A stretch of 64,000 nt of DNA, taken from Desulfurivibrio sp. (GTDB lineage Bacteria > Desulfobacterota > Desulfobulbia > Desulfobulbales > SURF-16). Under the pieces are notes generated by a model. The model was given only the letters and a program-made list of their open reading frames with translations. It searched no databases and was not told the DNA's origin. The stretch is taken from assembly GCA_003605035.1 (NCBI GenBank), contig QZKJ01000008.1, forward strand, positions 1 to 64,000, in the 5' to 3' direction. Below are positions 19,108 through 28,425 of the stretch, piece by piece. The translations under genes were made by a program, and so were the position numbers. Each line of letters starts with the position of its first letter. Position 1 is the stretch's first letter.

Positions 19108-20304
19108 ATGGTAACCCATACCTTCCACACCATTCCCGGTACTCCGGATTTCGAACTCGGCTTTGCGCGGAAAAGCAAGATTGAATACTGGCTCACCCTC
19201 CCGGACTCGGGAACCCCGCAAGGTCTTGTCTTCTATGTCCATGGGTTCGGGGGAGAGATGCTGCAGGGTTATGCTCTCAAATTACGATCCTTTATTGCTG
19301 AAACCTATAATCTTGCCTGCGTATCGGTTCATCCGCACATCTTCTACAACCGGCCGGCCGGGAAAGGGGAAAACGTTTTTTTCGAATGGCCGGATCTCGT
19401 GTATCTCAACCAGAAGCTCCAGCAACACCAATGCCCGCAATATTGCCCGCAGCAAATGCCGTGCTCTCTGACCGGCATGCTGGCCCCTTTAAAATCCCTG
19501 CACGATGCCCTCGCAGCATCCTCAGCCAGTTCAAGAGAAGTATTATCGGCCATGATTTATCCCCCGCATGGGGAATTGCACACCTTCGGCATCATGCAGG
19601 CAATGGATCATCTGCTGGTTTACTATGATCTATTGAACAAAATCCGTTTCGACACGGGCAAAATCATAGCTGTCGGCTCCTCGCATGGCGGCTACATTGC
19701 CAATCTGATGGCCAAGCTGGCGCCCAATACCATTACGGCCGTATTCGACAACTCAGCCTACCCCGCTCCTCCCAATTATTACATAGCTGGACGTGAATTG
19801 AATCTCTATGAGCATCTTTACCACATCAGTGAACATTTGAGCCTGGGCTGCATGTTAAAATCAGGCTGGACCTTCAACGAAAAGGCTGCCAACTTCTACT
19901 CACCCGACCGGGAAAGAATCCGCAGCTTTCTCTTTGCTGATGACATAAAAAAAATGGCCCGGGCAGGCAACTGCAAAACTCAGTTCCGCTTTTATCACTC
20001 CAAATATGATGACCTAGCGCCGGTTGGCGAAAAACAGAAGATGATCGATCTTTTATTGGAACATGGCTTTGACCTGCAATATAAACTGATGGATCATGAA
20101 GATGTTGACGGAACCCTGGTGAAAAATCTTCAGCACGGCATGGATCTTTCCATAAAAACCATGTTTAAAAATTTCTACCCGACTATTGCGACAAGGGGCG
20201 GGGATACTGACATCGACATACAGAGCCAAATCACCTATTCAGGCTCCAACCTGGGATACACCTTCAAATTTAATAAATCCACCGTCATACCACACGTACG
20301 GTGA
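19108..20304 (+). CDS. DUF2920-like alpha/beta-hydrolase-type protein of flagellar glycan loci
   Basis: GLVFYVHGFGGEMLQGYALKLRSFIAETYNLACVSV, IIAVGSSHGGYIANLMAKL (GxSxG-like); resembles the Campylobacter Cj1305c/DUF2920 family. Confidence 0.7.
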   Translation: MVTHTFHTIPGTPDFELGFARKSKIEYWLTLPDSGTPQGLVFYVHGFGGEMLQGYALKLRSFIAETYNLACVSVHPHIFYNRPAGKGENVFFEWPDLVYLNQKLQQHQCPQYCPQQMPCSLTGMLAPLKSLHDALAASSASSREVLSAMIYPPHGELHTFGIMQAMDHLLVYYDLLNKIRFDTGKIIAVGSSHGGYIANLMAKLAPNTITAVFDNSAYPAPPNYYIAGRELNLYEHLYHISEHLSLGCMLKSGWTFNEKAANFYSPDRERIRSFLFADDIKKMARAGNCKTQFRFYHSKYDDLAPVGEKQKMIDLLLEHGFDLQYKLMDHEDVDGTLVKNLQHGMDLSIKTMFKNFYPTIATRGGDTDIDIQSQITYSGSNLGYTFKFNKSTVIPHVR

Positions 20305-20334
20305 TCGCGGAAACGTTCACGGGTTCACCCCCTA

Positions 20335-21110
20335 TCAATCCTGCGCCATCTCTTCCTCTTCGGCATCCACGGGTATTCTCCTGCCTAACAGCCAGACGGC
20401 GATGATGCTCACCTCGTAGAGAATGACCAGCGGTACGGCCATGAGCAGCTGATTGACCACGTCGGGGGTGGGGGTGAGGATGGCGGCGATGATAAAAGAG
20501 AGCAGGAAGGCGTACTTGCGGTTGCGGGAGAGAAACGGCCGGTCGACAATGCCGAGCTTGGCCAGCAGCACCATGAAGACAGGCATCTCAAAGATGACCC
20601 CGAAGGCGATCAGCAGACGGAGGCAGAGGGAAAAGTACTCGGTGACCGTGGGCAGGGCGGAGAGAAAATCGGTGGCATAGCCCATGAGAAAACGAAAGGC
20701 CGGCGGGAAGACGATATAATAACCAAAGGTGGCGCCGCCGAGAAAACAAACGGAGGAGAGCAGGGAAAAGGGCAGCACCACCCTTTTTTCATGCCGGTAG
20801 AGGCCGGGCGCGACAAAGGCCCAGAACTGCCAGAAGATGACCGGGCTGGCAAGCAGAACCCCGCTCACCAGGGCTAATTTCAGATAAAAAAAAAGGCCTC
20901 CTGGTAGGAGGTGAAGATCAGACTGGAACCCTTGGGCAGCACCTCAAACAGGGGCCGCACATACCAGGCGCCGATATCCTCGATAAAGTAATAGGAAACG
21001 CCGAACCCCACGGCCACGGCAATCAGGGAGCGAATCAGACTGTTGCGCAGATCCCGCAGATGCTCGGTCAGCGCCTGTTTTTCCATGGTTTCCATGCTTG
21101 CCTGCGTCAT
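20335..21110 (-). CDS. tatC: Twin-arginine translocase subunit TatC, interrupted by an apparent frameshift at a 9-nt homopolymer
   Basis: N-part (20880-21110) ...LTEHLRDLRNSLIRS...SYQEAFFFI*; C-part (20335-20868) MSGVLLASPVIFWQFWAFVAPGLY.... Joining by -1 at GCC-TTT-TTT-TTT gives EAFFFYLKLALVSGVLLASP. Confidence 0.9.
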
Positions 21111-21210
21111 CGGTGAAAATGGTTGCTGGTTGATAGGTTGGCGGCTGCTGCAGAAAATGCCACTATAGTCTCAAGAGCCTTGCCGGTCAAGCAAAGTGTG
21201 AGTAAAAAGA

Positions 21211-21230
21211 GGGCGGTTCGCGAACCGCCC
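21211..21230. repeat. 20-bp perfect palindrome, copy 1
   Basis: gggcggttcgcgaaccgccc followed by ctac. Confidence 0.85.
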
Positions 21231-21342
21231 CTACTCCTTACTTTTCCCTCCTCCCTCCTCTCTTTTCACCTTTCACTTTTCACTCCTCACTCCTCACTCC
21301 CATAAACATTGATCTTTCCCGCAAAACCCGTTATCTATTGAC

Positions 21343-22233
21343 ATGCTCACCACCCGCCAGATATCACTGTGCCGTCCCGGTCTTGCCCGGCTGGCAAACC
21401 CCGTCCTGCCGCTGGCCAGGCTGGCCGGCCTGCTCTATCTCACCGGCCCCTTCCCGACCCTGGAAGACCTGCTGGCCGAACTCCATGAGCCGGTGGAAAC
21501 CGCCGGCATCAGCTATGAGCAGCCGGCCGCTCTGCTGCGGCCCTATCTTGACGCCATGCGGCCCTTTGAACGGCTGAAGAATCCCCGGCAGCCGAGCCGG
21601 TTCATTGTCGATGAAAACCTGCAGCAGGCTGAACAGTTCACCGCTCTCGACAGCTGGATCAGCCAGAATGTGCTGACCCGGGAGCTTGAGGAGATCAACA
21701 GCCTGCTCTGCGGACCCTGCGGCTGCACCCTGTGCTGCACCGGCCCCTCGGGGCAGCAGGAGCAGGAGTTTTTCGAAATCCCCCTGGCTGAAAGCGAAAC
21801 CGGTTTTTTTGCCCTGCCCGCTTTTGATGATGAAATAACCCGGGCCGCCTCCCCTGATGACGAACCGACCCTGATGAGAAACGGCGCCCCCTTTTACGCC
21901 AGCCCCGCCGCTCTCTATCGCTGGCGCCAGGGCTGGAGCATGATCCTGCCCCGTGACAGCCGCTGCCCCAACCTTGATCCTGACAGCGGCGGCTGCCGGA
22001 TCTATCCGGATCGTCCCGATGTCTGCCGCAGGCCCCAGATCTTTCCCTATATGCTTGAGCGGGAACCGGCCATGGACATGGAGTACGAAGGCCGGACCCT
22101 GCCCGCCTTTGTCATCCAGGCCAAAATTCTGGCCATCTGGGACTGCCCTTACGTCAGGCAGTTTCAGGATGAAATCGCCGCCTATGCCGAGCTGTGCGGC
22201 CTGGAGCCCATTTTCAAGCAGAACAAGTCATGA
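21343..22233 (+). CDS. YkgJ-family cysteine cluster protein
   Basis: CGPCGCTLCC cluster, later CPNLDPDSGGCRIYPDRPDVCRRPQIFPY, typical of CxxCxxCC proteins. Confidence 0.8.
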   Translation: MLTTRQISLCRPGLARLANPVLPLARLAGLLYLTGPFPTLEDLLAELHEPVETAGISYEQPAALLRPYLDAMRPFERLKNPRQPSRFIVDENLQQAEQFTALDSWISQNVLTRELEEINSLLCGPCGCTLCCTGPSGQQEQEFFEIPLAESETGFFALPAFDDEITRAASPDDEPTLMRNGAPFYASPAALYRWRQGWSMILPRDSRCPNLDPDSGGCRIYPDRPDVCRRPQIFPYMLEREPAMDMEYEGRTLPAFVIQAKILAIWDCPYVRQFQDEIAAYAELCGLEPIFKQNKS

Positions 22234-22358
22234 TGGCGTCGCAAAAAGTCGCCAACTGCTTCGTTGCTGCAAATTATCTCGTCACTGCGGCGTACACAAG
22301 TACGCCTCATTCCTCGAAATTTGCGCGCCTCGCATTTGACGATTTTTGCTTAGCCATC
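22233..22358. repeat. MITE/REP-like imperfect inverted repeat element (~125 bp)
   Basis: Ends GATGGCgtcGCAAAAAGTCG and (reverse complement) GATGGCtaaGCAAAAATCG; centre GGCGTAC-acaa-GTACGCC. Confidence 0.65.
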
Positions 22359-22389
22359 CCCGAAAAAGAGAAAATCAGCCCCCGCTTAA

Positions 22390-22409
22390 GGGCGGTTCGC
22401 GAACCGCCC
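22390..22409. repeat. 20-bp perfect palindrome, copy 2
   Basis: gggcggttcgcgaaccgccc again followed by ctac; identical to 21211-21230. Confidence 0.85.
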
Positions 22410-22485
22410 CTACACGTACCGCCCCTACGGCCATAAACTCGTCATTCCGGCATGTTTTCAGCCGGAATCCAGCAATCACACCGGC

Positions 22486-23298
22486 ATGGAAAAATTCACC
22501 CGGGAAATAAGCGTCACCCCTGACGACCCGCTCACGGCCTGCGAGCTGCTGGCACGAAAAACCGGGCTCGCCAAGGGCCGGATCAAGGATGCCATGACCA
22601 AGGGCGCGGTCTGGCTCAAGAAGAGGCAAGGCAAACTCCAGCGGCTGCGCCGGGCCACCGCCGCTGTAAAGCCGGGCGACCAACTGGCCATCCATTATGA
22701 TGCCAGCCTGCTGGCCCTGGTCCCGCCCCGGGCCCGCTGCGTCAGCGACCAGGGCCATTACAGCGTCTGGGAGAAACCTGCCGGACTCCTGGCCCAGGGC
22801 ACCCAGTACGGCGACCACTGCTCGCTCCTGCGCCAGGCCGAGCTGTTCTTTACGCCGCCACGCCCGGTCTTTCTCGTCCACCGGCTCGACCGGGAGGCGG
22901 CCGGCCTCATGCTCATCGCCCACAGCCGGGAGGCGGCAAGCCGGCTCTCCCTGCTCCTGCAGCGGAACCTGATCGCCAAACGCTACCAGGTGCAGGTGCT
23001 GGGCAACATGGCGAGCCGTCCGGGCAAGCGTATCGATCTCCCCCTGGACGGCAAGGCGGCCGTCACCGAATACGAGGCCATCGCCTATGATCCGGTCACC
23101 AACACCAGCAAAGTCATGGTGCGCATCCACACCGGCCGGCTCCACCAGATCCGCCGCCACTTCGCCCTCATCGGCCACCCGGTCATGGGCGATCCCCGTT
23201 ACGGCATTGGCAATAAAAACCAGGAGGGGCTGCAGCTCAAAGCCGACCAACTCATCTTCATCTGCCCCTTTGCCAAACAGGAGCTGGTCTTCCCCTAG
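22486..23298 (+). CDS. RluA-family pseudouridine synthase
   Basis: VFLVHRLDREAAGLMLIAHS (HRLDxxxxG), VRIHTGRLHQIRRHFALIGHPVMGDPRYG. Confidence 0.9.
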   Translation: MEKFTREISVTPDDPLTACELLARKTGLAKGRIKDAMTKGAVWLKKRQGKLQRLRRATAAVKPGDQLAIHYDASLLALVPPRARCVSDQGHYSVWEKPAGLLAQGTQYGDHCSLLRQAELFFTPPRPVFLVHRLDREAAGLMLIAHSREAASRLSLLLQRNLIAKRYQVQVLGNMASRPGKRIDLPLDGKAAVTEYEAIAYDPVTNTSKVMVRIHTGRLHQIRRHFALIGHPVMGDPRYGIGNKNQEGLQLKADQLIFICPFAKQELVFP

Positions 23299-23453
23299 GG
23301 CGGGCCGTGGAGCTGGAAACCGGCGGTAAACGCTTATTTCGTATGCATCGTTTTTTCCCTGTGCACTCTGCGGCCCGGTGGGATATCTTGACTTCTCCCG
23401 GGGCCATCCCCCAAAAAACCACGGATCTATCGACAGACGGCAACGAAAAACCC

Positions 23454-24449
23454 ATGCTCTCCCAACTGCTGCAACCGGCCAATACCATTCTCCTGCAGGC
23501 CATCGGCAAGCTCTTTCTCATCAGCCTGCTGGGCTACGGTGCTGTCCGTCTGCGTATTCTCAGCGGCCAGGCGGTAGCCTCTCTGTCGAAATTCGTTCTG
23601 GCCATCTCCCTGCCCTGCCTGATCATTGCCACCCTCGGCAGGGAGCTGCAATATTCTCTGCTTCCCCAGATGGGCCTGTGCCTGGTGGCGGCTCTGGTCC
23701 TCAATCTGTCCGGACTGCTCATCGCCCTTGCCGGCCGCGGCATCATCCTGAAAAAGGAGCAGCCGGGCCAGCGCCTCTTTCTCTCGCTTTCCTCCCTGCA
23801 GAACTCAGGCTATCTGCCCATCCCCCTGGTGACCGCTGTCCTGCCTGAAGGCCTGCAGGCCAGCGGCCTTCTCTTTATTTTCGTTTATATGCTGGTGATG
23901 GGACTTATTTTCTGGTCGTTCGGCATCCTGCTGGTGGGGCGAAACCATGCCCCCGGCAACCTCAGGCAGCAGCTCAAAAACATGGCAAATCCGCCCCTGC
24001 TGGTCACCCTTGCCTCCCTGTTTTTTCTGTTTCCACCCGTCAAATCGGCTCTGAGCGCCCTGCCGCTCCTGCAGGATACATTGACTGCCGTGGGCGAGAC
24101 CACCATCCCCCTGGTCCTTATCGTCCTGGGCGGATCGCTGGCTGAAAAGCTGCCGCCGCTTGACCGCGGGAAAATCATGATCGCCGGCAGTTGCGCCATC
24201 AAGATGCTCCTCATTCCCGCCTTGACCCTGCTGGCGATCACGGCAGTCAGACCCGAGCCGGTCTTCGCCTTTGTGCTGCTGCTTGAGTCAACCATGCCGG
24301 CGGCCTTGAATCACATTGTCGTGGCCCGGGAATACGGGGGCGATGTTCCGCTTACCTCACGGGCGTTGCTGGTGCAATACCTGCTGGCTCTTTTCACGGT
24401 GCCTCTTTTCCTGATCCTGGCCAATCTCCTCTTTTCCCTGCCGGTCTAA
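23454..24449 (+). CDS. AEC (auxin efflux carrier) family transporter
   Basis: Hydrophobic ~331 aa, GYGAVRLRILSGQAVASLSKFVLAISLPCLIIATL typical of AEC; in-frame ATG at 23454. Confidence 0.82.
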   Translation: MLSQLLQPANTILLQAIGKLFLISLLGYGAVRLRILSGQAVASLSKFVLAISLPCLIIATLGRELQYSLLPQMGLCLVAALVLNLSGLLIALAGRGIILKKEQPGQRLFLSLSSLQNSGYLPIPLVTAVLPEGLQASGLLFIFVYMLVMGLIFWSFGILLVGRNHAPGNLRQQLKNMANPPLLVTLASLFFLFPPVKSALSALPLLQDTLTAVGETTIPLVLIVLGGSLAEKLPPLDRGKIMIAGSCAIKMLLIPALTLLAITAVRPEPVFAFVLLLESTMPAALNHIVVAREYGGDVPLTSRALLVQYLLALFTVPLFLILANLLFSLPV

Positions 24450-24892
24450 AGCCCATACTTCGCAGGATCCCTGCCCTCCTGCCCGATCCTCTTGGCCAGC
24501 CTTTTCAGGTAGGCGAGATCATCCTTGTCATTTTCCCAGTACCAGACGCCGAAATTCTGCACTGCTCCGTGCATGAGCACCGCCTTGGTTTTCCCTACGT
24601 TGCTGGCGCGCAGCAAGTCGTAGAAGAGTTCGTCCGCCGAGTCCCTGTCAAGCTGATGCGTGTGGTACAACCAGTCATGGAAGACGGCGGCAACCATGAA
24701 TCGCGGGTGAAACGGCGACCCGATCAGCTGCCAGGCGGCAGACGGGATGCTGGCGCCGTCATACTGAAAACAGGCGGGCACCCAGACGGACGTGCCTTTG
24801 TATACCGCCTCGATATCGGCGCCGACTTCATAGGCCTCTTCAAGCTTGTTCGTGTCCGGTTTTGCCACGGGAATCAGGCGTAGTGCTTCCAT
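24446..24892 (-). CDS. DUF1353 domain protein
   Basis: VWVPACFQYDGASIPSAAWQLIG...AAVFHDWLYHTHQLDRDSADELFYDLLRASNVG matches DUF1353. Confidence 0.8.
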   Translation of the reverse strand: MEALRLIPVAKPDTNKLEEAYEVGADIEAVYKGTSVWVPACFQYDGASIPSAAWQLIGSPFHPRFMVAAVFHDWLYHTHQLDRDSADELFYDLLRASNVGKTKAVLMHGAVQNFGVWYWENDKDDLAYLKRLAKRIGQEGRDPAKYGL

Positions 24893-25148
24893 TTCGTCTC
24901 CTCCAGGTAAGATGTTTGTACTGCCGACGGCTACACCTTGCGGGCAGGGGCCTTTTAGCCCCGCCCCGGTACAGCGTTAAGTGCAATAATTACCGCGTAC
25001 CGCCCTGCCCGGAAATGCCCGGCACCGGACACTTGCCCCGCTTGCTGCCAGATACGCGGACGCCTGCTTCAGGAAACAACTCAACTTCCCGAGCTGATTC
25101 ATATTACTGGAATAGCTGCGGACGGCGAAGGCCGCCATAAAGGGGCGT

Positions 25149-25679
25149 TTACAGCAGAGACGGAATACCAAACTGGCATTGCTGGGCGGATTTCATCAGC
25201 CCCTTCAGTTTGCCGATGCCGGCCTTGAGATGATCATCGATGGCCGCCGGATCATCGATCTGCAGCAATTCCGCGATGTTGATGTATTCTTCCATGAACC
25301 CCTGCATGCCGCGCTCGCCGGCCACCAGGGACTCAAACAGCAGGAGCAGGTCGTTTTTCTTGTTGATGGGGGTATGCAGGTTCTCATCGGAAAAAAAGTT
25401 TCGCAATTCGATGGCCGCATGCATGATGGGCGCACACATCTGATTCATGCGGGCATGCGCCTCGATTTCCCCATTGGTCATGCTGACGAGGATCTCCCGC
25501 TTCTCCGCGAGGTCCTTCTTCAGCAGCGCCTGATTGAAGCGCATCGAGGTGTAAATGCAGGCCTGGAGAAGCGCGGCCGAGAGATTGTTGACCTCGGCGA
25601 TGATCTCTTCCCGCACGTCCCCTTTCTTCTGCAATGCCCTGCCCAGATAGCCCAACATTTTGACCGGATCCATGCTCAT
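25149..25679 (-). CDS. Hypothetical helical protein, 176 aa
   Basis: ORF with plausible composition, MSMDPVKMLGYLGRALQKKGDVREEIIAEV...; no family recognised. Confidence 0.55.
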   Translation of the reverse strand: MSMDPVKMLGYLGRALQKKGDVREEIIAEVNNLSAALLQACIYTSMRFNQALLKKDLAEKREILVSMTNGEIEAHARMNQMCAPIMHAAIELRNFFSDENLHTPINKKNDLLLLFESLVAGERGMQGFMEEYINIAELLQIDDPAAIDDHLKAGIGKLKGLMKSAQQCQFGIPSLL

Positions 25680-25804
25680 CTCCTTCCGCCCTCCTCACCC
25701 AGGCAGAATTCTCCGCCTGCTTCATTTCATCAGCAGGATAAAACCAGGGCGCCACTTTCGTCATCTCGTGATCCATGACGTCATTCCCGCGGGTGACGGG
25801 CAGA

Positions 25805-26850
25805 TCATTCCTTGATCAGCTGCTGGCCGCCGGCGGCCTTAAACGGTCCGACAATGTTCATTTTCACTTTTTTCCCTTCAATCAGTATTTCTTCATCCAT
25901 CACCATGGTTCCTGCAAAGGACAGCCTGGTATCGATAAAACTGGATAATGACCTGTGCACCATTCCTGATCCCCCGACCTTGAAGCGCACCAGAGTGCCG
26001 CTTTCCAGCATGGTGCCTTCCAGCTCCATGCGCTTCACCGAAATTGCGGCAAATTTCTCATCCCCGCTGTCCACCAGCTTCTCAAAGGTCATGGTGGCCG
26101 AACCATCAACGGAGAGGAGATTGCCGAATCCGCTCAGGAGGCCAGTTGCGGCCCATCCAGCTTCCAGGTCGCCCCGACCTCGACCATGCCGGCGGGGTAG
26201 GTCTCATACTCGTCCGCATAGGGTGACCGCAGCTCGGTCCGCTGCTCCTCGGTCGGTTCCGCGTCAAGGAGCCGCTTGCTCCAGATGCCGTCCTGTTTTT
26301 CAATCAGAATGCGGTGCCCGGCAAGCGGACCGTTGACCGTTTCGTTTGTTATGTTGCCGGCTATCTCTATGGTGGTTGTGGTGAACTCCGACAGGATGGT
26401 TTTCTTCAAGGCAGTCGGTCGGCCCTGGGAAGAGGAGAGAATCTCGTGCTTGCTTGATTCACCACCCTCCATGGTGATCCTGCCGGCCGCGACCTGATCA
26501 TCGTTCTGAAATGTCAGCGTTCCCTCCGACAGGCTGAATTGCATTTTTTCCTCTGTGATGCGGCCTGAAGGCAGGGAGCTGGCGCGCAACTGATAAGCGT
26601 TCTTTTCGACAGTTTTGGATGGAGACTCCTTCCGGGGAACCTGGGTGGGCAGTTGCCCGGCGAAATAAAGGGAAATCCCGCCGATGAGCAACATTACCCC
26701 CAACAAACCGGCAAATTTTCTCTTGATCGTGTCGGTGGCTATCTGCGCCCCGAGGCGGCCGCCGATGCTGAGAAAGAGAAAAATGATGCCGGCGACCACC
26801 AGGATGGTCGGCAGTGGGGTTTGCGACAGGGATTGAATCAGGTCAGTCAC
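25805..26850 (-). pseudogene. Membrane-anchored hypothetical protein split by a frameshift (N-part 26134-26850, C-part 25805-26092)
   Basis: N-part ends ...VGATWKLDGPQLAS*; the adjacent frame continues LLSGFGNLLSVDGSATMTFEKLVDSGDEKFAAI...; one inserted C in GCCTCC restores a single ORF. Confidence 0.7.
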
Positions 26851-27389
26851 GGCGCCTCCTCCTCATCTCACTTATGGACGCCAAGACGGGCATCGGCCGG
26901 GCTCATTTGCGGCCCGGAACCCGCCGCTGTCAGGTAAGCCGCGCGGCCCGGCATCCTAACAATTGTCTATCCTGTAATCCCGCCTCTGTCAAGAGGATTC
27001 ATACAGCTGGCAAATGCCGGGCGCTTTATGATCTTCCGCCCACGCTTGCCCGTTTCCTTTCCCGCCATTTTCGTTACTTGCTGCCGCACCTGTGCCGGCG
27101 GCCCGGTGCCGGAGGTGATCTGATCGAGAGGGACCAAGAGAATAAAAGCGAAAGCGGGGTTTGGCGGGAGAGCCAACCCGGCCAAAAGCCAAAAGCAGAC
27201 TTGACCCCTTTTTGGCCCCTTTTGACCCCATTTCTGACAATTTCATCAATAAGTTACCATCGAACGCGAAGCTAAGGGGAGCGGCCCTCTTGGCTGAGAT
27301 GTCAGCAGGTCTTCGGATAAATCTTTACTCCATGATACGAGATAAATATGCAGGAAACTAATAATTTTAATGGACGTCCCCAATATCCG

Positions 27390-27623
27390 CTATGGTTTGT
27401 TGAAGGTTTCCACATAGGTATCGATGAGCCTGCGGATCATGCGCTGATACTGTGTATGGTGCTTGGCTGCCTCAGATTTAAAGAACTCGACACTCTTTTT
27501 GCTGAGAGCAATGGTAACTTTCACCCCTTCTTCCCGAAAGGCAAGCTCTTCGGGAGGTGGGAGAAAGTCTCTAATGACCTTGGCATCAATAGGCTCATTG
27601 GTGTATTTAATTTTCGCGCTCAT
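27390..27623 (-). CDS. brnA: BrnA-like antitoxin
   Basis: MSAKIKYTNEPIDAKVIRDFLPPPEELAFREEGVKVTIALSKKSVEFFKSEAAKHHTQYQRMIRRLIDTYV; the ATG overlaps the end of the brnT-like frame. Confidence 0.75.
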   Translation of the reverse strand: MSAKIKYTNEPIDAKVIRDFLPPPEELAFREEGVKVTIALSKKSVEFFKSEAAKHHTQYQRMIRRLIDTYVETFNKP

Positions 27624-27885
27624 AAATTGCCTTTCCCTTTCGCCAGTAACCGGCGCCAAATATGCGAATAACACCGCCGCGATAGGTAAATCGGACAGTG
27701 AGAACACCACCCTCGACCTCGCCGAAACAAAAATAGCGTTTTTCAGTTCCACTGTGAGCGAGGTCTTCGGCTATGACACGGCTGGGGTCGGCGAAAGCAT
27801 ACTGCGCAAGAGAAAACTGTACTCCATGTTTTTTCTGGTTTTAAGCATCCTTTTTTTCGTCCCATTCAAACCGTGTTTTCTTCAT
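27607..27885 (-). pseudogene. brnT: BrnT-like toxin with in-frame TAA at codon 15
   Basis: Minus strand reads MKKTRFEWDEKKDA*NQKKHGVQFSLAQYAFADPSRVIAEDLAHSGTEKRYFCFGEVEGGVLTVRFTYRGGVIRIFGAGYWRKGKAIYEREN*; TAA at 27841-27843. Confidence 0.8.
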
Positions 27886-27963
27886 AGATTGAATTTAGCA
27901 TAATGAAATACGATTTGCCATATTTATGTATGGCTTTTTATACGCTTTCAGCCAACGTCGGCT

Positions 27964-28041
27964 GTTCGAGCGAAGCGCAACAGCCGACGATAGATAAGCT
28001 GACTGTGGGCGTAGCGAAGCGGAGCTCACGGTCAGCTTATC
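27964..28041. repeat. Double-hairpin intergenic repeat, copy 1
   Basis: gttcgagcgaagcgcaacagccgacgatagataagctgac...gtcagcttatc; near-identical to 28352-28425; contains the GATAAGCTGAC/GTCAGCTTATC stem. Confidence 0.85.
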
Positions 28042-28351
28042 GCCTACATCAGTTGCCCGCCGTGGAGGTTGTTGATTAATCAGGCAGTAGCTATAACCTT
28101 GAACCTGCCAAAAAATCGGGTACGTGATGCGGGTCAACTGAATGTGATGGTTCGGCAATTTTTGCTGTTTGATTTCTATATTGCCCATTTTGGTCCCAAA
28201 ATCGACAATGCGGTCTTGTAATATCAACTAGTTACAGAGTACGCAAACTGGCATTACATTGTAATCTCAATTGTTTAGCGTGGTCCGACCCCATTTGGAT
28301 TTGGATAGGCCATTTGGATAGGCGGAGCGTGAGCGGAGCCTGTCAAGGAGC

Positions 28352-28425
28352 GTTCGAGCGAAGCGCAACAGCCGACGATAAGCTGACTGTGGGCGTAGCG
28401 CAGCGGAGCTCACGGTCAGCTTATC
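28352..28425. repeat. Double-hairpin intergenic repeat, copy 2
   Basis: Same sequence as 27964-28041 apart from a 4-nt indel and one substitution. Confidence 0.85.

Noticed and set aside
21240-21302. CRISPR-like or satellite repeats in tcactcctcactcctcactccc
   Set aside because: Short pyrimidine-rich simple repeat, no spacers.
27895-28227. 110-aa minus-strand ORF
   Set aside because: Runs through the palindromic repeat and has no recognisable motif.
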